Part shown: positions 10,310 through 19,587 of the stretch, in pieces
Position numbering within the stretch: the first letter of the stretch is position 1
Layout: every line of letters starts with the position of its first letter
Assembly (NCBI GenBank): GCA_007644065.1
Contig: VJWN01000018.1
Coordinates: forward strand, 744,001-808,000
Direction: 5' to 3'
DNA from: Margaritispora aquatica
Taxonomy: Eukaryota; Ascomycota; Leotiomycetes; Helotiales; Discinellaceae
DNA: 64,000 nucleotides
Made by a program: the position numbers and the translations under genes
Notes under the pieces: generated by a model
Database searches by the model: none
Told to the model about the DNA's origin: nothing
Seen by the model: the letters and a program-made list of their open reading frames with translations, nothing else

Positions 10310-12061
10310 ATGGCTGGTCGACGACGCAGCTTCTACTCCGACGAGGAGGTCGATGAGTTGGATGTTCACATCAGACGTGGCCGATCCCCTCACCACCAAC
10401 CAGTTGTCTACCCAGAGCACAGATATCGTACAGTTGTACGCCCGTATGACAATGTACCAGTTGACTACCTAGTCCCTGCTCCCGCTGTCAGAGTTCAGCG
10501 TGCTCATTCCACAGGCCGTCGTCCAACTCCTCCTGCAGCAGTTGCTCCAGCCGCTCAACCTGTCATCATAAACAATAAGATTTACAGTAATTACGAAGAT
10601 GACGACTATATTGACACGGCACCCAAACATCGCGCAAGGTCCCATTCCAGAACACGAGCTGCTTCAATTGCGGCGGATCATGATCATAATGAATACATCA
10701 AGGAGCTTGCGCGTCGGGAAATAGAAACAATCAGAAGCCATGAGGCTCGTACCAAAGCGGACCTTGCGATAGAGCGAGCGCAGAGGGAAGCGCGCAATGA
10801 AATTGAGCAATACAAAGCCGCCACCATCGCTGCTAGTAAAACGGAGTCTGAGCTTGAGAAGGCCAGAAGTCAGCTCGCGGCATTTAAGCTCCGTGAGTCA
10901 AATGTGGAGGAAGCAGCGCGCATCAAGAGTCAACTAGAGCTTCAGAAATTTCAAGAAACCATCAAGGAGAACGCTGCTAAAGAGAAGCTCGAGACTGAGC
11001 GCCAGAAGCGAGAGTTAGCCGACTACAAACGCCAAAAGGAGCACGAGGAGGAAGAGCGCCGCTACAAGAAAGACCTCGAGCTCGCTAGACTGCGTGAGAC
11101 CTACAAGACGGCCACCGACAAGGATGACTATGAGTACGAGAGGACGAAGAAGGAACTTGCAGCCTATAGGGCAGCTCAGAAGGCCGAGGAGGAAGAGAAA
11201 CGCATGAAAAAGGAGTATGAGCTTGAGCGTATGAAGCGAGAGAAGAAGGAAGCAGAGGAGAAAGCCAGGATCAAGAAGGAGCACGACGCGCTCATTGAGA
11301 AATACAAGTTCGAGGAAGCAGAGAGGCAAGCGAAAGCCAAGAAAGAGCACGCCGAACTCATTGCAAAGATCAAAGCCGAGGAGGCCGAGAAGGCAGCAAA
11401 GGAAAAGAAAGAGCACGATGACCTCCTTGCTAAGATCAAAGCCGAGGAGGCCGAAAAGGCAGCAAAGGAGAAGAAGGAGAAAGAGGAGAAGGAGAAGGAG
11501 TACCAACATCGACTGGAGGACGATCTGAGGAAGTCTGGTATGGACGAGAGACAGATCGCGGTGGTGCTCAAGAAGGATACGGGCGTGGATCCTAACAGGC
11601 CTACGTATACCCGTATGTCCCGTCGCCATCTCTCCATCGAGACGCTGAACAGGTATCGCATTGATTACCAATTCGATCAGGTTAGTCCCTGGTTACTTCA
11701 CCCCATCCCATCCTCCAAACAAGTCAAGCAAACCACTAACATAGACCGACAGGACCCGGAGTACGTACTTATCAAGCGATGGGTACCAGAATACGAACAA
11801 GATTTCCTCTGGAACCATACGCGTGAGATCCGCGAGCGTAGACGCGAACAGCCGGTCCTGCTGCTCGAGGAGCGCAGACACACGGAGAACGTCCTGCTGC
11901 TCGATGATCGCAGACACCACTCTGATAACGTTGTGATGCTGGAGGCGAAGAAGAAACACCACCACGAGACGGAGTTTGAGCTCGTCCGCAAGAAGAAGCA
12001 TGAGCGCAGACCTTCGCCCTCGCCCTTGTTGACTTTCTTGGCTGGTGGACAAAGACGGTGA
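10310..12061 (+). CDS. Fungus-specific charged coiled-coil protein (DUF8035-like C-terminus)
   Basis: Likely two exons, 10310-11680 and 11753-12061, giving 559 aa; the 72-nt intron between them has no stop and keeps frame, so an unspliced reading would give 583 aa. The N-terminus is Arg-rich with HSTGRRPTPP-type disordered sequence; residues about 125-400 are a Lys/Glu/Ala/Arg coiled coil. The C-terminal part after about residue 420 (PTYTRMSRRHLSIETLNRY, DPEYVLIKRWVPE.EQD.L..HTR) resembles a domain I recall as DUF8035, widespread in Pezizomycotina and without known function. The tail is again very basic. No signal peptide or membrane segment. The excess of charged residues creates long shadow frames on the opposite strand. 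Confidence 0.8.
   Translation: MAGRRRSFYSDEEVDELDVHIRRGRSPHHQPVVYPEHRYRTVVRPYDNVPVDYLVPAPAVRVQRAHSTGRRPTPPAAVAPAAQPVIINNKIYSNYEDDDYIDTAPKHRARSHSRTRAASIAADHDHNEYIKELARREIETIRSHEARTKADLAIERAQREARNEIEQYKAATIAASKTESELEKARSQLAAFKLRESNVEEAARIKSQLELQKFQETIKENAAKEKLETERQKRELADYKRQKEHEEEERRYKKDLELARLRETYKTATDKDDYEYERTKKELAAYRAAQKAEEEEKRMKKEYELERMKREKKEAEEKARIKKEHDALIEKYKFEEAERQAKAKKEHAELIAKIKAEEAEKAAKEKKEHDDLLAKIKAEEAEKAAKEKKEKEEKEKEYQHRLEDDLRKSGMDERQIAVVLKKDTGVDPNRPTYTRMSRRHLSIETLNRYRIDYQFDQVSPWLLHPIPSSKQVKQTTNIDRQDPEYVLIKRWVPEYEQDFLWNHTREIRERRREQPVLLLEERRHTENVLLLDDRRHHSDNVVMLEAKKKHHHETEFELVRKKKHERRPSPSPLLTFLAGGQRR
11279..11476 (+). repeat. Three tandem 66-nt in-frame repeats (22-residue coiled-coil unit)
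   Basis: Units at 11279-11344, 11345-11410 and 11411-11476 encode EHDALIEKYK, EHAELIAKIK and EHDDLLAKIK blocks, each followed by an (E)EAE..AK.KK ending. Units two and three are nearly identical in DNA, so the duplication is recent. Confidence 0.85.
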
Positions 12062-12508
12062 ACGGTGAAAGGTGAAAGGTGAGCGGGGAATGGGGATTGC
12101 AGAGCCAATTTGTGTTCTTGATGAATGGAGGTTTGCAGGCGGGGATTTTATATGATATGGGTGGTAAATGTCAATATCAGATGCAATGATTGGGATATGC
12201 ATGGTGATGAGTATTGGATGAGGAATGAGAGACGAAAGCAACGGCTTGGATGAACTTTTGGTTTTTTGGCGAGGCATTGCTTTTGCGATGAGGGAGTTTT
12301 GTGACTTTTGATAGAGGCCGTTTGCCGTCCTCTCTTCTCATATTTGGAATACCCACGCAATGAATAACACAGAATGCAACCCCCCCCAAAAAAGCTTAAA
12401 ATGACGTTCTGGGAATGCTGTGAGAAGTGATGATACAGGATCGCTACTGAGCTAGCCCTCTTATACAACGTGTAGTTCTACAGTATCTTACAATACAGAG
12501 TTGGGATT
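12062..12508. other. Convergent 3' spacer
   Basis: 447 bp between the stop codons of the charged coiled-coil gene and the Hem25 orthologue. It begins with GGTGAA-type repeats (12061-12085) and contains a C8 A6 run near 12380. No coding evidence. Confidence 0.4.
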
Positions 12509-13635
12509 TCAAATAACCCTTTCCGCTTCCCTTGAAGATGCAGCATTATCCTGCGTCCAGGCCAGTTCCGCCCTCCTGATGAGCTCCTCATATAAAGTCC
12601 ATGCTAGTGCCGAACTCAGCGCCTTCCTTCCCATTCTTATGCCCAGCCCATCGAAAAGTGATTTGAAGCCGTCCTCTCGAATCATCTTCTTCCCTGCATG
12701 TAGCATATTGTGGTATTCCTTCGGCTGCAGCTGTATCCGGGTCTTGATCGCATCGAACGGATTCGTAATCGCGGTCGCCAGCCCAGCTGCTAGGATGCCA
12801 GAGCCAAAATTGATCGATGCTGAGGTCGAGCCTTTCATGCTTACTGCCAATTCGCCTGCCACGGGAACGGCCTGCGATATGGTGCTCAGTCGCCTCTTGA
12901 GCTGTTCGTAGAACAGAACATAGAGTCCTGCATATGGCGCATCTCGAATAGCGGTGGCTCCGAAGCCAGAAAAGAATCCCTTGAATCCTTCGGTCTTGAT
13001 GATGTCTCGTCCTGCTCCCATTATGGACTTGTAGGCGTAGAGGTTCGACTCATATCGTACTTTGATAACCGTCATTGGCATCAGCACAAACCCCGCAGAA
13101 GCCCTGGCTATAGCACCCGTCGTCAAGTTTGCTAGGTTCGAGAGTTTAGGTAGTGAGGAAGAGTGTGTGGGCACGCCGGCATTGGTCTTGTCCGCTGTTG
13201 CTATGGACCGTAATAGGTTCGAGTGGGCGACATTCTGGCGTAGGGCATTCAGGCCCGTGAAGTAGATGGCAGACCCGAACCCGGTCCGCAGAGCTGAGGG
13301 GAGAGTACCTCTCCAGAATAAGCGTAGAGAGTTGGGTGCAGAGGAGATCTCGCGGATGGTGGTGAGGAGGGAGGAGTGTCCAGATTGTTGTACACGAGTT
13401 TTGAGCAGGTCGGCTGGCTGCAGTAGGACGGCGGAGAGGATGCCAGACCCCAGACCTGCTAGGAAGCTAGATGGTTGTTAGAATCAATCCTTTCTCGTTT
13501 AGAAACAGCTCTGCAGTATTCGCAGAGTTGGACACGTACTGGAATGCTAAAGAGTTATTAGTTACACAAGCTCACTAACAAGAGGGATAAAATCTTACAG
13601 GACGACGATTTCTTGGATTGGCCGCCATTGGACAT
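12509..13635 (-). CDS. HEM25: Mitochondrial glycine carrier Hem25 / SLC25A38
   Basis: Exons 13635-13599, 13546-13540 and 13466-12509 give 333 aa, the family's usual length. The three mitochondrial-carrier repeats carry PX(D/E)XX(K/R)-type signatures: [18 protein letters not shown] and NPFDAIKTR. The sequence [26 protein letters not shown] is diagnostic of the SLC25A38 clade, which imports glycine into mitochondria for the first step of heme synthesis. The second exon is only 7 nt and encodes parts of the Ser-Phe-His triplet; skipping it would break the frame. Divergent from the Nit-type amidase (603 bp). Confidence 0.9.
13540..13546 (-). other. 7-nt internal micro-exon of HEM25
   Basis: On the minus strand CATTCCA sits between TTTAG and GTACGT. 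It joins a T from exon 1 and a C from exon 3 to make codons for Ser, Phe and His at the conserved start of the first transmembrane helix. Introns on either side are 52 and 73 nt. Confidence 0.8.
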
Positions 13636-14238
13636 TTCGAATGACAGTCAATGGGGCATTTTAAGGGAGAGTGTTAGTTTGAAGCTAGAGTATAGCTTCC
13701 ATGAGTAAGGGTTGCGTGGATTGCAGAAATGTCGAAGTTTCAGAGAATTCTAAAATATTTCATGAAGGAGCTCCGGAATCATGAACGTCATCTTCTCAGC
13801 TGCCGGATGAAACCGCAACCAACAACATGTCCCCGTGCTTCATATTTCAACTTTGATGACCCGACTGACTCTTTCAAAGGTATCTCGTGTGCTTTATTGG
13901 TTGTTTAACTTATATCGTACATCTTGATAAATTGAATGTGTTTTCGTTATGTTCTATACAAAAGTATCTAGGTAATTATCTTGTGCCTTACTAAGACCAA
14001 GACGACTATTGGACATCGAAGGCTAAATCTGCCTCCAACCTGGGAACAGGAGTAACTTCTTCTGTGATGTAGTTACCATCTTCTCATGCACCCAGTTATC
14101 TATCTTTCTCATACATAGTCTGGCAATCAGGCATCCAATCCCACTCTTGTAAGACTTTAGCACTCTCATCAAGAGTTGTTGCACTTGAGAATCTCGTTCT
14201 GTTCAAGTTAAATCCAAGTCATTGGGTTCGTTTCAACT
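13636..14238. promoter_or_regulatory. Divergent promoter of HEM25 and the Nit-type amidase
   Basis: 603 bp between start codons, AT-rich around 13900-13990. No open frame or RNA gene recognised; regulatory sites could not be assigned with confidence. Confidence 0.4.
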
Positions 14239-15352
14239 ATGGCGATAGCAGTAAGTGAGATGTAAAGATACCAACGGCATGGAGATTCATATTAAGCTGT
14301 CTCTAGGCCATAGGACAGTTGTGCTCTACGGCATCCATGAGCCATAACCTAGCTCTTTGTCAAGTTCTAATTAAGAAAGCAGTAGATGCTGGAGCGAAGG
14401 TATACTCTTTTCGTCTCAAGTTTAAACAAATTCTTACTCTGACCAGGCACTTTTTCTTCCTGAAGCCACAGTAAGAATGATAACACCAAAGTGAACTCCT
14501 ATACCCTTCAAAGTAATCTCACACACATCAAGGATTACATAGCCTCATCAGCCCCAGAGTCTGTCTCTCTGGCTTTGCCTATGGAAACCAGCCCATTCAT
14601 GCTTGGTCTCCAGAAAGCAGCCAAAGAATCTGCCCTTGCCATCAATGTTGGCATTCATGTCCCAGCTGCCAACGGCAAGCTCGCTAACCGAAGCTGCTGG
14701 ATAGACGAGAATGGAGATGTTGCGTCTTATTATGACAAGGTCCATCTTTTCGACTACGGTGCCTTGAGAGAGAGCAACAGTGTTGAGGCGGGGAAGAAGA
14801 TCGTGAAGCCCGTGGAAACAATGTTGGGAAGGGTGGGACTGATGATCTGCTTTGATGTGAGTGTCCGATTGAAAAGCATGAGGACATTCAAATCGTTAAT
14901 ATGAACATAATACTAACGCCAAATTCAGATTCGTTTCCCTGAAATCTCTCTCTCGCTTGCTAGGCAAAACGCACAGATAATCACCTATCCGTCAGCATTC
15001 ACTGTTCGCACCGGCCAAGCACACTGGGAGACACTTCTCAAATCTCGGGCGATCGAGACGCAGACATATGTCGTAGCCTCAGCACAAGTAGGGCAGCATA
15101 ATGAGAAGAGAACAAGTTATGGCCATTCGATGGTGGTGGATCCTTGGGGCAAGGTGTTGTTGGATTTGGGTGGAGAGGATAAAGGTCCTGAGATTGGGGT
15201 GGTGGATATAAACTTGGGGTATTGGGAGAAAATAAAGAGCGAGATGCCGCTCTTGAGGAGAACGTGAGTTTGATTTCCTTGTAGAAGACGTTGATATGGT
15301 GTGACGATAACGAATGCTAATCTTGAGCAGGGACGTATATCCAGAAATATAG
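14239..15352 (+). CDS. NIT2: Carbon-nitrogen hydrolase, Nit1/Nit2-type (probable deaminated glutathione amidase)
   Basis: Six exons (14239-14250, 14307-14399, 14447-14470, 14533-14856, 14929-15263, 15331-15352) give 269 aa. The nitrilase Glu-Lys-Cys triad is visible: Glu in LFLPEAT (about residue 41), Lys in YYDKVHLFD, and Cys in GLMICFDIRFPE. The blocks ITYPSAFT, AHWETLLKSRAIET and NEKRTSYGHSMVVDPWG match human NIT1/yeast Nit2 rather than omega-amidase; these enzymes repair deaminated glutathione made in error by transaminases. The first exon encodes just four residues and the third just eight. No targeting signal is evident. Yeast naming is used for the symbol. Confidence 0.87.
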
Positions 15353-15933
15353 GAATGAAAGACAGCTCTTTCTTGTGGCTCAATACAGAAAACTGCTTCT
15401 ATTGTTTCGTTTTTATGCTTGCTGTAGGCTTTTTAATGATGTTTAATACACATGATATAGTGCGATTGCTAGCTTATTATTATTGCCTAATTCCTGCTTC
15501 TGAGATACAAAGAGTTAGTTGCTATTATCAACTGTGAAACAAGCCTACAGAATGATGAGTATAGATGCTTTCCCAATACATCACCAAAGCAATACTTAAG
15601 AGGTATTTATGCTATCCCGCTTTCTCCAGGTAATAGGTGTTAGGACAACCAAATGTATCACAAGTTGATGGAATTGATAATTTAAAGCCTTTGTATTGAT
15701 CAGAGGCTGTTGATTATACTCCCTTCTCAATCTACAACCTTCCCATGCTTTTTCGATCCCCAACGCCTTTGATGTATAGTAGTTGATATCTAGACCATCA
15801 CTTTCAATGTTGAAACTCCCCGTGGTATCTCCATATGCTGATGCAATACGAACCCATTCTCGACTTACCTTAGGCTTTCTAATCTCATCTAAGGTAGTCT
15901 ATCCCATCTCGCAAGACAGTCTGTGCCACATCT
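15353..15933. other. Convergent 3' spacer
   Basis: 581 bp between the amidase and OPI3 stop codons, AT-rich at 15400-15720. The short plus-strand frame at 15783-15998 overlaps the OPI3 3' end and has no recognised homology. No feature supported. Confidence 0.4.
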
Positions 15934-16707
15934 CTATAGTTCCTTCTTTCCACCCTTCTTCAGCGATTCAGCTCTCTTCTTGTAAATGCCAGCGGTGAAA
16001 GGATCCTCAAATCTCAACGCAATCAAGTAGACGACCAAGACCTCAACTGTCAAGAGTACACCAGCTGGCTTTCCAAACCAAATGGCGGTGCCAAGGAAGC
16101 TCATCGTAGAACCATAATACATGGGTGCGTCCGTCACATTGAACGGGAAACCAGTCACCATCGAGTCCATCAAGATGCCAAAGTAATCACCCAAGTATGT
16201 ACCAGTGACGCCGAGCGCCCACATCGAGGAAATAACGAGCACATTGCCGGCACCGATGAGGAGGTATGAGAGAGAGGTCGCGAGGGTAGATGTGAGCAGT
16301 GGGTGCGTTGGCTGGTCGCGTAGGGCTCGCTCGTAGAGGAAATCGCGGAAGATACCGAGAGAGAAAATGGTCACTGCGAGGCCGTAGCATGCGTAGCGCG
16401 AGTTGCCGCCAGCGAGCTTGGTAAGGACTTTGTTGTGGTATTCTGAGAGTGTGTGTTAAGTTGTGTTGATGGGATTGTTCATAGCTAGGTACCTTGACGG
16501 GCGACGGTGCTGAGACAGTTAGCATGTTTGTAGTGAATATGCTGGAATGTGGACGTACTTCCAAAAGATTGGATTGAATGCAATCGATGCAGCAGCAACT
16601 GATGGACTTTGTAAATATCAATTCGTAAAGGTGTCCAATTTCTACATACTGGCTAGACTGGTTTGGTCAAAGTCAATGAGACCTTTGCTACCTAAGAAGC
16701 TCGTCAT
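15934..16707 (-). CDS. OPI3: Phosphatidyl-N-methylethanolamine N-methyltransferase (Opi3)
   Basis: Four exons (16707-16650, 16598-16559, 16509-16493, 16442-15934) give 207 aa, matching yeast Opi3 (206 aa). The protein has about four hydrophobic segments and the phospholipid-methyltransferase landmarks GVTGTYLGDYFGIL, NVTDAPMYYGSTM (SAM-binding region) and FEDPFTAGIY. Opi3 carries out the last two methylations of phosphatidylethanolamine to phosphatidylcholine in the ER membrane. The C-terminus ends KKEL, which fits a KKXX dilysine ER-retrieval signal. Exon 3 is only 17 nt. All junction phases close. Confidence 0.92.
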
Positions 16708-17431
16708 GATTTAGGGTGTGCTTGTTGGACTAGAGAGAGTCAATCGAGGAAAGTCACGCTTTAGGACTGATGTATTGTAGTATAGGTAGCTTCGAATAGT
16801 TAGGAGTTCAAAAGAAGCTCTGGAGTTGAGCCTCCGGAGTTGTGGGTTCTAAATGTGCGATTGCGCCTGGGGTTGTGTGTTGTGGGAAGCTCTGAGCTGT
16901 GTGTGCAGCGAATCACAAGCAAATTTCGAGTGACGTAGCCCGTCTTCGGAGCGTACCTGCCTCCCACCCCAATCTTTGTAAATCGAAGCGGTGCTCTCAT
17001 GACAACTTTAGCGAAATAGGAAATATGAGTGGATCTGGAAAGCGTGACGGGAAATCGTAAACTAAGGCAAGGTATACAACCATTTGGAACGAGGTATCTT
17101 AAAAAAGAATAGTTGGCTCATTAGAGTAGCCAAAGGGAGAGCTGCAATTCTCCGAGTTGTGTGTCTTTACAGTAGATATGAATTCGTTAGGCAGGACAAC
17201 AAAATTGCAATTGCCTATATGTCTCATATCTACCTTGCTTTCTCAAACTTCCCGATCCCTACCTAATCAATTCTTCTACCAGAGACCCTCCGTTGTAACG
17301 CCAGAATATCAACACCTTGTCGCCAGAAATACCACAGATATAGAAAACAAGACGCCATGTTCGTAGGATATCATCATGCAAGCAAACCCCAACACTCCGT
17401 GATGCGCCTGGCCAAGTTAAGTCCCATTGAC
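16708..17431. other. Spacer: OPI3 5' flank and RXT2 3' flank
   Basis: 724 bp between two minus-strand genes. Short frames at 16800-17000 and 17084-17366 have no recognised similarity and no start context that stands out. The OPI3 promoter must lie just above 16708. Confidence 0.4.
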
Positions 17432-19053
17432 TTACTGGCGTCGTGTCCGTGTCTTTTTGGCAGTTGTAGCTGCATCTTCTTCTTCCTCATCTTGGCCCTT
17501 TTTCAAGTCTTCATCGAGGCCCCATTCCTCTTTGTCATACCAATCCTCGCCATCCGACATGTCCCGTTTGGCACCCACATGCCCCTCGGCCTTCGCCCAC
17601 TTCATGACCAGACTTCGATAGCGATCGGCCCTCATTAAGCCATCGTACAGCTTCTCGGCTCCACGACAAACCTCCTCCTGCTTTTGAATGTAGATTTGGA
17701 CCAACTTCCTCATGTCATCAGCTTCATGTACAGGCAGTCCAAAATCGCGATCTGGTCGAGATGACAGTGGTGCTAAGAAATACGGTGATACAGATGTTTC
17801 TTCATTCGGGTATGGTGAATTAGAGCGAGCTCGGCTAGAAGCTGTATTATCAGAAGCAGCTTGAGCCTGGGCTCGAGTTCGCATTCGACGTGGTGCAGGC
17901 TCTTCTGGATCGTCTATTCCATCGATTATATCCACTTCGTCTACCTGCGACTGAACTTCCATAGTAGCACCATTGTCGACATCCATTGCCTCGTGCAACA
18001 ACGCCACTGCTAAAGCATCGCCGTTGCCCATCTCTATCTCGGTTGATGGTGCTTCGCCAGGATTGATGGCACTCATCGACTCAGCAGATTGCAGCAGAGC
18101 CCCAGGAGCGGCAAGTGGCGAGTCGTTCTGGGGTGGTAACTCGCGTTCTGTCCCTTGAGATGGCACATTGGTGAGCTGCTTGATTCCGCCTTGCGCCAAG
18201 TTAGCAGGAATGTCCTCTGATGCCAGCGTTCCAGTCGAGATTTGGTCGCCCTCCCGCACCATGACCTTTCCTAATAAATCGGCATGTATGCTTTCTTGGT
18301 TGTTCAAAAACAAACTATAATCTTTGTCGGTTTCGACGCTCTCACATGGCATCCAGGTATTATCGCCGCTGAGCCTAGTAAGTAGGTGTTTAATTCTCCA
18401 CAATGCGGCCTTCTCCTTTTGAACCATTTCACCTGCATGTCGTGCGAGTTCAGTCAAAGCTTTCGATTCGAAGGGAGTCTTCAAACTTGGGTGATTGGGT
18501 AAATCGGAGACCGAGGTGAGAGGTGCAAGTAGGTCTGCGGGGAAGTTATTAGCAAATTGATGACCATGACGTGCTTATATACCATACGTTCTAATTCTGT
18601 CTCCGCGTATGGATCAAACTCTGCAAGTGAAGCTTCTTTCCTCTCGTCCTCGTCGTCAGTATCAATCAATCGACCATTCTGATCAACCAATGCTGGGTTT
18701 AAGCTTATAACATCTCTGCGGTAGCCTCCATGTTCAATTGTCTATAGAAGGTGTTAGGCTCATTCGAGGAGCTGCTTCTTGGAAAAACACTCACCTTCTT
18801 GTAAATCTGAGAGCCAGTGGGGGCGGCAAGTTGACCTTCGTGTACAAATCTTGCTTTCTTTCTCAGTTTATTACCTCTATTTGTAAGATGCTCAATTGAA
18901 CTATCTGAATCTGAGTCTGTAGAGAAAAACCAAGATCAGCACATCTATACGACTTGCCCAAGACTTTTAGGTGACCCTACCATAAGCTCTCCTGTTCACT
19001 GCTCTCTTCATGCCAACAATAATCCCATTGATCTGCGCCTGCTGAGACGACAT
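17432..19053 (-). CDS. RXT2: Rxt2-type subunit of the Rpd3L histone deacetylase complex
   Basis: Four exons (19053-18981, 18916-18795, 18741-18588, 18534-17432) give 483 aa. The Rxt2 N-terminal domain spans about residues 25-230, with EHGGYRRDVI, TDDEDERKEASLAEFDPY, LLAPLTSVSDLPNHPSLK, AGEMVQKEKAALWRIKHLLTRLSGD and TWMPCE. Rxt2 is a subunit of the large Rpd3 histone deacetylase complex, which deacetylates promoter nucleosomes. The C-terminal half is acidic and low-complexity, then has a short helical region (KLVQIYIQKQEEVCRGAEKL) and an acidic/basic tail (DEEEEDAATTAKKTRTRRQ). Divergent from TRAPPC11. Confidence 0.85.
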
Positions 19054-19587
19054 CTTCTCACATCTATTTTGAACCCGACGATCCCAGGCCGAGTGCGAGT
19101 CCTTCGTAGTTTCTAGTCTACAAAGTTCCGCCGAGGGAGTTTGTATTTCTCTAATTGCAATCGATGTGGTTGAGAATAGTGGCGCTCAAGATTATAAGTA
19201 TTTTCTCACCGGATAGTGAGTCGGCAAATTTTTCAGTAAGTGGTAGAGAATATCAGAGGGCTTGCGCAATTCTTAGTGAGCTTTCTCACATCGTATTGTT
19301 GAAGAGCAGCTAGATGATGGGGAACAAGGCTGAAAGATCCACCTGCGGGTTGGCAAGGCACAGAGCTTTGACTCGTCCTCCTTCATTGCATGTGGAGGTA
19401 ATGTACCACAACATTTTGAGAATCGTTTCTGTATTGTACAATCTACAACAAGCTAGCTATTTATCAGTATGATCTTGCAGATACTCGGAGTCTCCTCCAA
19501 CTGAGCCATCACAATACCTTCCAAGTTCCTGTTAGCCAGCTCAACATGTTGTAGCCCTGCATATGGAGCATTTAACATTACAACGCC
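19054..19587. promoter_or_regulatory. Divergent promoter of RXT2 and TRAPPC11
   Basis: 534 bp between divergent starts; no open frame of interest and no TATA box that can be assigned to either gene. Confidence 0.4.

Noticed and set aside
11015..11671. Long minus-strand frame (218 codons) rich in Leu, Val and Phe
   Set aside because: It is the antisense shadow of the Lys/Glu-rich coiled coil, where Lys/Glu codons read as Leu/Phe codons on the other strand.
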